Positions 16,667-25,827 of a stretch of 64,000 nucleotides of DNA are shown in pieces (the stretch's first letter is position 1; every line of letters begins with the position of its first letter). Below the pieces are notes generated by a model. The model saw only the letters and a list, made by a program, of their open reading frames with translations. It searched no databases and had not been told where the DNA came from. A program made the translations under genes and the position numbers. Source of the DNA: Streptomyces antarcticus (GTDB lineage Bacteria; Actinomycetota; Actinomycetes; Streptomycetales; Streptomycetaceae); assembly GCF_026627255.1 (NCBI RefSeq), contig NZ_JAPNLM010000021.1, positions 83,555 to 147,554 of the forward strand. Reading direction: 5' to 3'.

Positions 16667-17308
16667 ATGACTTCAATGCCCCGCCCCAGGACGATCGTCC
16701 TCCCGGCCCTCCTCGCCGCTCTCGCGGTCGGCTTACCCCTGAGCGCTGCTCCGGTCGCCTCCGCCGAGCAGCGTGCCGACAAGTCCGCGTACGCGAACGT
16801 CTCGGGGAGCGCGGAGTTCGTCCTTCCCTACTACCCGGACGACGACGTCCGCTCGTTCCGCTTCGACGCGCAGGCGGCTCCGTACAGCCGACCGTTGCCC
16901 GGGATCCCCTGGGGGCTTCCGACCGATGCCCGGGGCACGGCCACGGTCTCGCACTACTCCGCCAAGGAGAACGTGACCTACACGTTCGAAGGCCGCGTGG
17001 ACTGCCTGGTCACCGGCCCCAGCCACGCGACGCTGACGGCGGTCATCACCAAGGTGAGCGCGGGCGGCCCCGCGGACTACGTCGGCAAGCGGCTCGGGTT
17101 CAGCGTTTACGACGGAGGCAAGGACAAGGGACACTCCCGCGACCGCGTGGGCTTCTCCTGGAACGGCGTGAACCTGTTGCCGAGCGGCGACGCCGTGCCC
17201 GAGGAAGCAGTGGTCGGCACCTGCATGGCCCCCGCCGCGTACGCCCCGGTGACCAAGGGCGGCTACACGGTCAGGCACGCCGAACTGCTGCCCCGGCCGA
17301 AGGACTGA
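16667..17308 (+). CDS. Secreted protein of a Streptomyces 'repetin'-like family
   Basis: 213 aa. A signal peptide (basic start, hydrophobic core, cleavage near APVASA-EQ at about 31) precedes an all-beta mature domain with SFRFDAQA, ARGTATVSHY, VDCLVTGPSHATLTAV, GGPADYVGKRLGFSVYDGG and VGTCMAPAAYAPVTKGGY. I know a group of actinobacterial exported proteins with this pattern, some labelled 'repetin'; no function is established. GGAGAG precedes ATG 16667. Two cysteines could form a disulfide. Confidence 0.72.
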   Translation: MTSMPRPRTIVLPALLAALAVGLPLSAAPVASAEQRADKSAYANVSGSAEFVLPYYPDDDVRSFRFDAQAAPYSRPLPGIPWGLPTDARGTATVSHYSAKENVTYTFEGRVDCLVTGPSHATLTAVITKVSAGGPADYVGKRLGFSVYDGGKDKGHSRDRVGFSWNGVNLLPSGDAVPEEAVVGTCMAPAAYAPVTKGGYTVRHAELLPRPKD

Positions 17309-17935
17309 CGGGCTGGCCGCTTCTCTCGAATCCCCTGGCACGGGAGCACTGGCAGGAGGCGATTGTCAGCCCGCCCGAGGCCGCCGCGAACAGCGGCTGC
17401 GAAGACGTGGACACGCCGACGGGCTGACCCGGCGCCCGCCGCGCCCGCACGCCTGCACGCCCGCACGCCCGCCGAGCCCGTGCACGACTGGGACGTGTCC
17501 GGACGGTCATGGGACCGGGGGAGCGGCCGTCGTCACCGCACCTGACGTACCGGCACACTCTCAAGGAGACCTCCGCCCAGCAGAAGGAAGTACGCACCGT
17601 TTCCCACCGAGGCGCGCTGAACGACCGGTCGGCAGCCGGCTGCGCGTGCTCATCGCCCTGGCCAGGCGCCGGACCGGGTCGCGGAGATCCCCCCGGATGC
17701 GGCGGCCGAACCGGGCACAGCCGATGGGGCGGTGCTGCGCCGGGGTGCAGGCGACGGAGGTGACCTCGGTCCCACTCGAGCGGGGGCAGGCCGGCCTCGC
17801 TGATCCCCGTATGCTCTGACCAGCAGAAACCGTCTGGACTCCGGGCACGGGGGCCGACTCATCTTCTCCAAGGCCCCTCCGCCCGCCCGGCGGGGCAGTC
17901 CGCTTGTCATTCGTTCCCGTGGGGGGTCCACCGTC
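17309..17935. other. Gene-poor stretch
   Basis: About 630 nt with no convincing coding frame on either strand. A run of imperfect 'gcccgcacgcctgcacg' repeats lies near 17440-17475. The last 60 nt presumably hold the promoter of the DUF4328 gene. Confidence 0.35.
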
Positions 17936-18730
17936 ATGTCCTTCAGCGCGCCCGGCTCACCGCCGCATCCGCAGCCGTACCCGGAGCCCGGCCCGGCGCC
18001 GGACGGGATTCCCCCGCAGGACCACGCCTACCCCGGCGGGCCCTTCCACGCGGCCCCGCCGGCGCCCCAAGGCGTTCTGCGTTCCCCGACGGGCCTCGCG
18101 ACGGCCCTGACCTGGCTGCTCGGCGCCGCGGTCGCGGTGCACCTCTTCTCCGCCGGTGCCGGCGCGTACGAGCAGTCGTGGATGCGGGGGTTCGCGGGGG
18201 ACACCCACTTCGACGACCTCGAACTCGGCCTGTCCCCCGCGCTCACCATGCTCGCCGGAGCGTTCCAGCTCCTCACGTTGCTGCCCACGGTCGTCGTCTT
18301 CATCATCTGGTTCCACCGCGTGCGCAGCAACGGCGGCATCTTCCGCCCCGATGCGTTCACCCTGGGCCGGGGCTGGGCCATCGGCGCCTGGTTCGTGCCC
18401 GCGGCGAACTGCGTCCTGCCTTTCTTGATCGCCCGGCAGACCTGGCGGGCCAGCACCCAGCGCGGCCCCGACGGCTCCGACCGCACGGCGCCCGCCCCGC
18501 TGCTGACGTCCTGGTGGGTGGTCTGGGTCCTCTCGGCGATCGTGGGCCGCGTCTTCAGCCGGATCTTCATGGCGGCCGAGACCGTGGACGAGCTGCTCGC
18601 CGCGGGCTTGCTCGGGATCACTGCGGACCTGGGCACCATGACCGCCGGCGTGCTCGCCATCCTCTTCGTCCGCAGGCTGACGGCCATGCAGAACACGGTG
18701 GCGACCCAGGGCCCGTACGCGTCGGCCTGA
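17936..18730 (+). CDS. DUF4328 integral membrane protein
   Basis: 264 aa. A Pro-rich cytoplasmic head of about 45 residues precedes four to five transmembrane helices. The FIIWFHRVRSNGGIFRP and GWAIGAWFVPAANCVLPF segments are diagnostic of DUF4328. Function unknown; the family is abundant in Streptomyces. Monocistronic in appearance. Confidence 0.85.
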   Translation: MSFSAPGSPPHPQPYPEPGPAPDGIPPQDHAYPGGPFHAAPPAPQGVLRSPTGLATALTWLLGAAVAVHLFSAGAGAYEQSWMRGFAGDTHFDDLELGLSPALTMLAGAFQLLTLLPTVVVFIIWFHRVRSNGGIFRPDAFTLGRGWAIGAWFVPAANCVLPFLIARQTWRASTQRGPDGSDRTAPAPLLTSWWVVWVLSAIVGRVFSRIFMAAETVDELLAAGLLGITADLGTMTAGVLAILFVRRLTAMQNTVATQGPYASA

Positions 18731-18745
18731 CGGGGCCGGCGCCCA

Positions 18746-18918
18746 TCACATCGGGACGGCCGCGGCGGCGCCGACCGCCAACTCGCACCATACGCCGGTG
18801 GTCTTCTTCGGGGCCAGGAGGTCGGGGACGGTCGCGCCGGCGGTGCCGGTCCGCCGTCGGTGTTCGCCGTGATGACCTGCTCCGGGGCGTCCCCGTACTC
18901 GTTGCGCAGCTCGCTCAT
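18746..18918 (-). pseudogene. Small frameshifted ORF of unknown function
   Basis: From ATG 18918, 25 codons read MSELRNEYGDAPEQVITANT plus DGGPA; a one-base shift near 18843 then continues as GATVPDLLAPKKTTGVWC and onward to a TGA at 18746, for about 56 residues in all. The two parts fit as one small acidic-leader/hydrophobic-tail protein. No family recognised. It converges on the DUF4328 gene. Confidence 0.4.
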
Positions 18919-19090
18919 GTCCAGTCCGGCAGCGTTTCGGCGAGGGCGACTGGAGCCACCCCACAGCGCCTGAAGTACGCCCGGAAGCAGACGGATTTCG
19001 CTGTTTCCGGCGCACGGCCGGACCGGCTGCGGGATGGTCGGTGGGCGCCCGGCGCGGGCGCGCAGGCTGGGCCGGTTTGGGGAGGCAGTG

Positions 19091-19690
19091 GTGGAGGAGA
19101 CCTGGACGACGGACGAGTACGGGGCCTCGCACGAGGGCTCAGTCGGCGTGCTGCTCGCGGACGGGGCCGTCCCGGGGCCGGTGTACTTCGATTCCGCATC
19201 GGGCGCGGGCGGGGAGGCGGTGGGGCACTGGAGCGTCTACGACGGTCGCTGGTCGCACGTGCCGAGGGCGGCGGCCCTGCGGGCGGTGTGCTCGTGCGGC
19301 TGGACCGGTCCGGAGCACGCGGTCGACTGGGAGTCGATCGGCGGGACACCTTTCCGGGAGGCAGCCCTGACGGACGCGGACACCTGCCTGGAGGACTGGG
19401 ACGGTCACACCGTGGCCGTCGAGGCGACGACCGTTCCCCTGCCCGCGGGGGTCACCGATCTCGTGGAGCGGCTGGTGGAGGAGATCGAGAAGCTGGCCCG
19501 TACCTCGCCGGTGGCGGCGGTGAAGGCGGCCCGGCGGCTGGAGGTCGCCGCGGCGCGGGTGGGCTACTGGGCGGCCCACGACACCCACAAGGACACGACA
19601 CCCGACCAGGCCGCCGCCGCGCTCGGCCTCAGTACCCCCGACACCCGCAAGCTGCTGGCCCGCTACGGCCGCTGGAGTGTCTACCGCTAA
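19091..19690 (+). CDS. Hypothetical protein, ~200 aa, Streptomyces-specific type
   Basis: 199 aa starting at GTG 19091 (GTG 19088 also possible) behind GGGGAGG. Contains a CSCGWTG segment (around 60) and a C-terminal helical region with repeated Ala/Arg and DTHKDTTPDQAAAALGLSTPDTRKLL, which resembles a helix-turn-helix-like pattern. Not an enzyme I recognise; cytosolic by composition. Codon use and ribosome site support a real gene. Confidence 0.65.
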   Translation: MEETWTTDEYGASHEGSVGVLLADGAVPGPVYFDSASGAGGEAVGHWSVYDGRWSHVPRAAALRAVCSCGWTGPEHAVDWESIGGTPFREAALTDADTCLEDWDGHTVAVEATTVPLPAGVTDLVERLVEEIEKLARTSPVAAVKAARRLEVAAARVGYWAAHDTHKDTTPDQAAAALGLSTPDTRKLLARYGRWSVYR

Positions 19691-20130
19691 GCCTGCGGGC
19701 TGCGGCCTGCACCCGCGCCCGCGGCGACTCCGGCCGGCCCGGCCGCGGCCGGCCGCTCGACGGGGCGGGGAGCGGGCTGGTTCTCCGGTGCGCATGCCGG
19801 ACCCGGTACCGGGCCAGGCATGCCCACCGGCCCGGCAGTCGGTCCGTGGCAGTCACGCGTCATGCACGGCGCCCGTAACGGCGCCTGGAGACCGCATTGT
19901 TGACACCGTAGGGACGACCCCGACGGCCAGCGCGACGGCCGACGCGACGCCCGCGCCCCCACGCACCTCGGAGAGGCGTTCACCGCGCTTGTGACCGTAC
20001 GCGGCGCGGGGAACCACGGCGGCCGGCGCCCCTGCGCCCAGCGCGGCCGACGAACCGGAGCTGGCGCAGGCGCGTGAAGGGAGCGAGCTCCCCACGACGA
20101 CGGCAGGCAGCGCGCTCACTGTTTCCGATC

Positions 20131-20439
20131 TCAGTGAGCAGCTCTGACCAGGCAGAAGGGATGTCCGGCAGGATCGACGAAGACGCGCCATCTGTCCTCA
20201 CCCGGCTGATGATCCGGCTTGCGCGCGCCCAACTCCAACAGCCTGGCCTCGGCCTCGTCCAGGTCCTCAACCTCGAAGTCGAGGTGGACCTGCTGGGGGA
20301 TGGATTGCTCTGGCCAGCGTGGCGCCCGGTAGTCATCGACCCGCTGGAAGCCGAGGAAGAGACCGTCCTCGCGGTTGAGGCCGGCGAAGTCGGCGTCGGC
20401 TTTCGGGTGGGGTTCGAGGCCGGTGGCGAAGGGGCAGGT
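20131..20439 (-). pseudogene. VOC (glyoxalase-like) protein, C-terminal fragment
   Basis: An open stretch of 102 codons reads CPFATGLEPHPKADADF, FLGFQRVDDYRAP, QQVHLDFEVEDLDEAEARLL and RWRVFVDPAGHPFCLV, unmistakably the C-terminal two-thirds of a glyoxalase-like VOC protein. A TGA at 20440-20442 closes the frame upstream and no start codon is available. The missing N-terminal half has been replaced by the small plus-strand gene beginning at 20442. Confidence 0.75.
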
Positions 20440-20441
20440 TC

Positions 20442-20651
20442 ATGGACCACCACGACAGCGTTCAGCCACCACCGATCGATCTGCCCGACCACGACTGGCA
20501 GATCCCCATCCCCTCGCCCGGATGCGAGATCTGCACGGAAGCGAGCGCGCGGCGCCGGCGGGCTCACGCATCCGGCGACCTCTCCGCCGTCACCGACCAC
20601 AACATCACCCTTCGCGGCCACCCCCACAACCGCGCCCGAGCCCCCCACTGA
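20442..20651 (+). CDS. Small Cys-containing actinobacterial protein
   Basis: 69 aa with AAGGGGC before ATG 20442. Contains DWQIPIPSPGCEICTEASAR and a charged helix followed by DLSAVTDHNITLRGHPH. Short proteins with a CxxC and 'TDxNxxxRxHxH' ending are common in Streptomyces mobile regions; role unknown. The two cysteines could bind metal. Its start codon touches the broken end of the divergent VOC fragment. Confidence 0.6.
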   Translation: MDHHDSVQPPPIDLPDHDWQIPIPSPGCEICTEASARRRRAHASGDLSAVTDHNITLRGHPHNRARAPH

Positions 20652-21472
20652 CCCGGGCGTCAGCGGCAGACGGCAGACGGCAGACGGCAGCGGCCGACGG
20701 CCGACGGCAGAGGTCCTCGCCAGGGTGGGTAGGGTGGCCGGCACCAGGCTCATCGCTCTCGCGCTTGCCGAGGCTGACGACAGCCGGCCGATTGGCTGCT
20801 CCATACCGGGGTGCGTGACGCGCTCGTGGGATGGACGGCGCACCGGACGTCGCAGTGGCCTGCGGGAAGCTCGCCCGGGATCCGGAAGAAGCGGTCCTTC
20901 GGGGGGCCGCGGGGCCGCGGGGCCGCGGGGCCGCGGACATCTCGGCATGGGCAGACGACACAAGGTGTTGATCTGCGCCGACCTGTCTCTTCCGGCCGCG
21001 TGGTGCGTGTTCGCCGTGGATCGAGGTCTCTGACGGTCGGTCTCATGGCTGGGTCAAGGCGGGCGCAGGAGGCCAGACGGGCAGCGCCGGGGAAGGCGAT
21101 GCCGTCGCCGACCGGTAATCGGCAGTATTGCGGCGGTCCTGACCGCGCCCCCCCCGGTATCGAGGCAGGACCTTCGCAAGCGGGTGCTCCTCCACGCACG
21201 GTCTTTACCTGGGCTTCCAGAGCCCGGCGCGGTTCGTGAACCGCGGCAAGGGAGCGGCGGGGGAGGGGGCGGCTGTGTCCGAGGGTGTTGGATCCGGCCA
21301 CGCCTTACGTGAGGCCAGTCGGCGCGGGTTCCAGAGCCGGAGGCGGCCCGCGATGACCAACCGGCGCCGATCGATGCCGCTCCGACGGGCTGCCCCGCGA
21401 TCGATCTCGGGGCGGGGCGGCCCGGGGCCCGGGTACGGCGGGCTGGTGGTTCAGCAATCGCCGGCCGACCTG
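20652..21472. other. Gene-poor stretch with short tandem repeats
   Basis: About 820 nt. Two simple arrays are visible: 20661-20710 (units GGCAGAC and GGCCGAC) and 20901-20936 (four GGGGCCGC copies). No credible gene otherwise. Confidence 0.45.
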
Positions 21473-22132
21473 TTACTCGTACCGGTACTTCAGCGAATCC
21501 GCCTCCGCCTGCTCGATGCCGACGATCGTCAGCTCCGGCATCCGCAGCTGGGCCAGCGTCACCTCGGCCGAGGTCGGCTGGGCGTCCGCCGGCAGCCACT
21601 GTTCCGGCTTCCAGGCCCCGCTGCGCAGGAGCGACTTGGGGCAGTGCGGGTAGACCTCCTCGATCCCCAGCACCAGCGCGCTGGCCGGCGGCTTGCCCAC
21701 GGCGGTCAGCTGCGACAGCAGCTCCGGGCGGGTGGAGACGCAGGCCCGGCCGTTCACTCTGAGCGTCGTGGTGCGCCCCGGGATGATGAACAGCAGCCCG
21801 GCCCGTCCGGTGGCGATGACGTTCTGCAGGGTGTCCAGACGCTTGTTGCCGGTCGCGTCCGGTATGGCCAGCGTCCGTGCGTCCAGGACGGCGACGAACC
21901 CGGCGGGGCCGCCACGCGGGGAAACGTCACAGTTGCCTTCGGCATCCGCGCTGGCGACCAGGACCAGCGATGAACATCCAATCAACCTCCGTGTCTGCTC
22001 AGTGAGTTCGGTCATCTGCTTACGCACGGCCGCGTCGCTGGGAAGTTCGTAGGCCTGGCGCAGCGCTTCTGGCTCGCGCATGGCATCGAGGCGGAGCGAG
22101 TCGAAAGCACTGCCGGCAAGGGGTGTTGTCAT
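21473..22132 (-). CDS. Pyridoxamine-phosphate-oxidase-like FMN protein
   Basis: 219 aa of the PPOX split-barrel superfamily (MSMEG_1061-like subgroup). Motifs: SSLVLVASADAEGNCDVSPRG (FMN-phosphate strand), GFVAVLDARTLAIPDATGNKR (characteristic) and TGRAGLLFIIPGRTTTLRVNG. Likely an FMN- or F420-dependent reductase of unknown substrate. The ATG at 22132 overlaps the stop of an upstream remnant frame (ATGA), and GGAGG is only one base away, so translation may have been coupled to that lost gene. Confidence 0.82.
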   Translation of the reverse strand: MTTPLAGSAFDSLRLDAMREPEALRQAYELPSDAAVRKQMTELTEQTRRLIGCSSLVLVASADAEGNCDVSPRGGPAGFVAVLDARTLAIPDATGNKRLDTLQNVIATGRAGLLFIIPGRTTTLRVNGRACVSTRPELLSQLTAVGKPPASALVLGIEEVYPHCPKSLLRSGAWKPEQWLPADAQPTSAEVTLAQLRMPELTIVGIEQAEADSLKYRYE

Positions 22133-22512
22133 GCCTCCGACCCTATGGGGCCGACCTGCGATGGATCTTGACCGGTGCCTGCGGGACATGGAGACAGGTC
22201 AGCTCGGTCATGTCCCATCGAACTCGCATGTGGTTCCGCAACAGGACGTCGAGGGGGAAGCCGTCCCTCACGCACATGCGCTGGATCTTCCGGAACCAGC
22301 CGGAGGTCGCCTGGCAGATCAACGAAGACATCGAAGCGCCAGTACGGAATTTGCGCGGCGACCCGGCGGGCGAATAGGCCGTCGACAATCGCGACGGAAG
22401 CCGCGGTCAGCGCAGCCTCGATGTCGTGGTCGAGACGCCCGCTGTCCAGGGACCGGGGGTCACCCGCGTCCAGCCGTCGGTCTACTCGATGACCTATCGA
22501 TCACTCGGGAGG
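22129..22512 (-). pseudogene. Remnant of a P-loop/uridine-kinase-like gene
   Basis: An open frame without a start codon reads LDHDIEAALTAASVAIVDGL then FARR and YWRFDVFVDLPGDLRLVPED. A 'VAIVDGLFxRR ... FDVFVDLP' pattern is reminiscent of the strand that binds substrate in nucleoside kinases, but the P-loop half is missing. It ends in a TGA that overlaps the next gene's ATG. Function is a guess; that it was once coding is more secure. Confidence 0.4.
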
Positions 22513-22583
22513 GTACGCCCTTCGTGTTCAACCCGAGGCCGATCCAGAGGACTTGAGCATTGCTCCGAAATATGAGACGAGGC

Positions 22584-22620
22584 CCGGCCCGCGTCGACGG
22601 CGTGAGTCGACGCGGGCCGG
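22584..22620. terminator. Hairpin downstream of the NlpC/P60 gene
   Basis: A perfect 15-bp stem, CCGGCCCGCGTCGAC, with a 7-nt loop, located 39 nt beyond the stop codon of the minus-strand gene that ends at 22659. Confidence 0.75.
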
Positions 22621-22658
22621 ACCTGGACCCTACGGGCCTGCGGGCCGGTGGGCAGTGG

Positions 22659-23255
22659 CTACCGCTGGCCGGTGACGGGGATGTCACCGGGGTTGCCGAA
22701 GCGGGTTTTGTAGATGACCGTGTTGGAGTCCTTGGCGGCGCCGAAGAAGTCGGATTCGGCCGGCCGGTACACGCCGACCTTGTCCGTGCCGTCGCCGTTC
22801 CAGTCACCCACCAGCGGTACGTCACCCTCCGCCCGGAACCCGTAGCGGAGGGCGGAGTAGCTGCTCGTGGGGTGCGACGCGAGCATGGAACCGTAGAGGT
22901 TTCCATCGGTGTTGTAGTTCGTCGGCCGGCTGCGGCTGCTCTCCTGGTAGTAGTTGAAGGTGCTGGCGGACTTGTCCCTCCAGCCCGCGAAGAGCACGAC
23001 GTGGTCGTCGCTGTTGAGGATGTCGCCCGGCTTGAGGTCCCACTTGTTGATCGCGGTGGAGACGTTGGGCAGGGGCATGGTCGTGGGGCTGCCGGTGAGC
23101 TGCCAGGCCATGGACACGAAGCCGGAGCAGTCCTGCCGGTAGCGGCCACCGGTACAGCCGTCGGCCCACCAGCTGTAGGGGGCGATGAGGCCGTTGGTGC
23201 TGTAGGGGACCTGTTCCTCCACCCATGCCTTCGCCTCGACGAGCTGGCCGAGCGT
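22659..23255 (-). pseudogene. NlpC/P60-type amidase body with C-terminal VCBS-like repeat, lacking its signal peptide
   Basis: About 198 codons match secreted Streptomyces NlpC/P60-like proteins: AKAWVEEQVPYSTNG, GGRYRQDCSGFVSMAWQL with the catalytic Cys, DDHVVLFAGW with the catalytic His, then a GDWNGDGTDKVGVYRP calcium-type repeat. The frame continues upstream to 23666, but that part shows no signal peptide and no family resemblance. A fitting signal-peptide coding start lies on the opposite strand at 23404, suggesting an inversion. Unlikely to be exported as it stands. Confidence 0.65.
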
Positions 23256-23403
23256 CCCGCACCACCGCACGACACCCGCATCGACGCCGCCGTGCTCGGC
23301 GTGCTCGGCGCGCTCGCCGAGCGCGGTACCCAGAGCTGAGTTCGCCGAACACGGCGCACATCCAACCGAGTTCCCTTCACATTCCTCATCACCAGGAGTC
23401 ACC

Positions 23404-23715
23404 TTGTCCGTCAAGACCTCGGCCTTCCGTGCCGTGAGCATCATCGCCGCGGCCAGCGCCGCGTCGCTCGTCCTGTCCGTCGCGCCCGGCCCCGCCGACA
23501 GCATCCAGGCCAACCAGCTTCGGTGCGCCCACGCTGAGCCCGACTCCGCACCAGCCAGCATTACCACGGTGGCGGATCTGCCCTCTCGTGCCCACCCACC
23601 GCGGCGAGTGCAGTCACCACGGCGCGCCCTGCAACGCCCACTGCCGGCCGTGGCGGTCCCGCCCACCGGCTCCGGCAGGCCGAAGTGGACTGCCCGCTCC
23701 TGCGACTGGGCCTGA
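23404..23715 (+). pseudogene. Orphan signal-peptide start of an NlpC/P60-type gene
   Basis: TTG 23404 follows CAGGAG and reads SVKTSAFRAVSIIAAASAAS and onward to APGPADSIQANQ, a classical Streptomyces export signal and the usual beginning of NlpC/P60 proteins like the one lying inverted at 22659-23255. After about 38 codons the sequence degenerates to low-complexity text and stops at 23715. I read it as the 5' end cut off from its body. Confidence 0.55.
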
Positions 23716-23761
23716 CGGCTGCTACGGTTCCGGCGATCATCACATCGGCTGGGGGCAACGC

Positions 23762-24019
23762 ATGGATATCGGTCTCTTCCTACTCGTACTCGGACTGGTC
23801 AGCGCGATACCCGCCGGCTGGGTCGCGCTGAACGCACGCGGCTCGGCCACCGCTCTGGAGCGCTGGGCCGAGACCAACGCCGAACTGCACAGGCACGCCC
23901 AGGGGGACCTTGGCCCCGCCACCCGCAGCATGTCGGCTGGCGTCTACCGCTGCCTCGGCACGGCGGTCGGCCTGAGCGGGACCGTTCTGGCCTTGGCCGG
24001 CCTGGCGATACTCCTCTGA
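23762..24019 (+). CDS. Small two-helix membrane protein
   Basis: 85 aa. Two hydrophobic helices (about 4-24 and 64-84) flank a polar segment containing ALERWAETNAELHRHAQGDL. GGGGG lies 8 nt before ATG 23762. No family recognised. It stands alone. Confidence 0.55.
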   Translation: MDIGLFLLVLGLVSAIPAGWVALNARGSATALERWAETNAELHRHAQGDLGPATRSMSAGVYRCLGTAVGLSGTVLALAGLAILL

Positions 24020-24268
24020 CCCCTTGCCCGCGACGCGCGGGGATGGCCGCCGGTGACACAAGGGCATGGCATGCAGGGGCGTACCCCTGCTCCAACGCCG
24101 TGCCTAGGTCGCCGGGTAACGGTAAGTGGCTGGACACAGCGGTATCGGCGTACCCGGCAAAGTGCTCCGCCGGCTACACCTGAACGTGCTCGGCATGGCG
24201 ATGGCGTCGGACGTCTGGTCCGCGAATTCGGATGACAAGTCTCGATTCCGTCGGCACCATCGGTCAGT

Positions 24269-24370
24269 GAAGCTGCGCCATCTTGAAGTGGCTGGTCAGG
24301 GTGCTGGTGTGATGTCGCTTCGGGGTGCTCGTGCTGGTCGTGGGCGGCAGTCTGGGGTGTAGATCGTCCG
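24269..24370 (+). repeat. 102-bp inverted repeat, left copy
   Basis: Matches the reverse complement of 26274-26375 at about nine of ten positions with no gaps (counted by eye). It starts GAAGCTGCGCCATCTTGAAG and ends GTAGATCGTCCG, pointing toward the coiled-coil gene at 24432. With its partner it encloses 2.1 kb holding three genes. It could be an element end or a mobile promoter/leader repeat. Confidence 0.75.
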
Positions 24371-24431
24371 ACAGGAGTGGGTTTGTGGATTCCCGTCCGT
24401 CGTCGCGGGTGCCGCTCCTACGCTCCGGCCC

Positions 24432-24914
24432 ATGATGGATCCCGAGGTGTTGGAGCAGATCGCAGCGCGGCGTGCGGAGCTGGACGGACTCGAAGAGCAG
24501 CTGGTCAAGCAGCTCTCGGAGGTACGAGCTGAGCGCGATGAGCTGGCCGTGGCCGAGCGGGTGTGGCAGCGGATGAGCAAGCAGCTCGCCGACGAGCGCA
24601 CGGAGGCCGGGTCGCCGGTGGTCCAGGTGGCAGGCCGGGCGGTACGGCTGGTCCCGGACCGTGGGCCGGGGGTGGCTGAGTCCGCACTGCCGGCGGAGTA
24701 CCAGCGCATCCTGACCGCGGTGCGGCAGGCCGCCGGCCCGGTCTCCACCCGGCAGATCGGCGAGGTACTGGGACTGGACACCGGGGTACGGGGCAAGCTG
24801 GAGCCGCTGCGCGGGAAGCTCACGAAGCTGGCCGACCGCGGCTGGCTGCACAAACGACCCGACGGGAAGTTCACCACCCGCCCGCGACCGGTCCGCACGG
24901 GGATCGGGGCGTAA
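24432..24914 (+). CDS. Coiled-coil/winged-helix protein, actinobacterial, repeat-associated
   Basis: 160 aa. Residues 1-60 form a strong coiled coil (EQIAARRAELDGLEEQLVKQ, then LSEVRAERDELAVAERV). Residues 90-150 look like a small winged helix: YQRILTAVRQAAGPVSTRQI then GEVLGL, ending in a KLADRGWLHKRPDGKF wing. Proteins of this type recur in many copies in Streptomyces genomes. I know no function; a DNA-binding accessory role is inferred from the fold. It is followed 31 nt later by the transposase. Confidence 0.7.
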   Translation: MMDPEVLEQIAARRAELDGLEEQLVKQLSEVRAERDELAVAERVWQRMSKQLADERTEAGSPVVQVAGRAVRLVPDRGPGVAESALPAEYQRILTAVRQAAGPVSTRQIGEVLGLDTGVRGKLEPLRGKLTKLADRGWLHKRPDGKFTTRPRPVRTGIGA

Positions 24915-24945
24915 CCAAGCTGCCCCCGGCGGATGTTGGAATTGT

Positions 24946-25780
24946 GTGACGGAAACCAACGAGCACGCCGGAGACACCGTGTCGCTGGTCTACCAGTGCC
25001 GCCTGCCGCTGTCCACGCACACCCTGCACTACCTCACCGACCTGCTGCGACGCCATCTCAAAGCGATACGGTCGAGGTGGTGGGCGCTGCCGCCAGGGAG
25101 GATCGCGGTGATCGTCTTGGCCGTGCTGCGGCACGATCAGCGCCTGGCCGACATGGCCGGCGGCAACGACATCTCCGCCACCACCATCCGGCGCTGGCGC
25201 GACGAGCTGATCCACCTGCTGGCCGCGAAGGCCCCGCGCCTGGACCGCGCCCTGAAGAAGATCGCCCGGCGGGGAGGTCGTCCTGATCGACGGCACCCTC
25301 ATCCCCACCCAGCGCCGTACCGGAGAGGCGAACCGCCCGAATTACTCCGGCAAGCATCGCCGCCACGGCCTGCACGTCCTTGCGCTGACCGACGAGCGAG
25401 GCCGTCTGGTGTGGATATCGGCCGCCCGGCCCGGACGCACCCACGACATCACCGCCGCCCGCCGCGACCACATCCTGGCCCACCTGCGTGCTGCCGGCCT
25501 CGGCGCCCTGGCCGACCTGGGCTTCCTCGGCCTGGACGACGACGGGGACGATCCCGTGGTCGTCACCGGCTTCAAGGCCACCCGCGCCCGTAAGCTCACC
25601 CCCGCCGAGAAGGAGGCCAACCGGGTCCTGGCCGCCGGACGCGTCCCCGCCGAACGCGGCTTCGCCCACCTGAAGAACTGGCGGATCCTCACCGAGCTCC
25701 GTACTGAACCCGCCCGCGCCACCCACCTGTTTCGCGCGCTGCTCGTCCTGACGAACATCAAGGCCACCACCGACAATTGA
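24946..25780 (+). pseudogene. IS5-type DDE transposase with one frameshift
   Basis: GTG 24946 opens an N-terminal helix-turn-helix part (LADMAGGNDISATTIRRWRD). At about 25270 the frame changes by one base. The second part begins with VVLIDGTLIPTQRRTG, bearing the first catalytic Asp, then GRTHDITAARRDHIL and GFAHLKNWRIL with the final catalytic residues. No classic A-rich slippery site is present, so I favour inactivation over programmed shifting. Belongs to the common Streptomyces HARBI1-like/IS5 group. Confidence 0.75.
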
Positions 25781-25827
25781 TCTCTACCGCAGGTAGCCCA
25801 CGATCAGCACATGCTCCCGGAACAGCG

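Noticed and set aside
18746..18918. Lanthipeptide gene cluster
   Set aside because: No lanthionine synthetase, protease or transporter lies nearby, and the ORF is frameshifted.
24946..25780. Programmed frameshift in the transposase of the inverted-repeat unit
   Set aside because: The junction near 25270 has no A-rich slippery run, unlike the element at 62.5 kb; simple inactivation is more likely.
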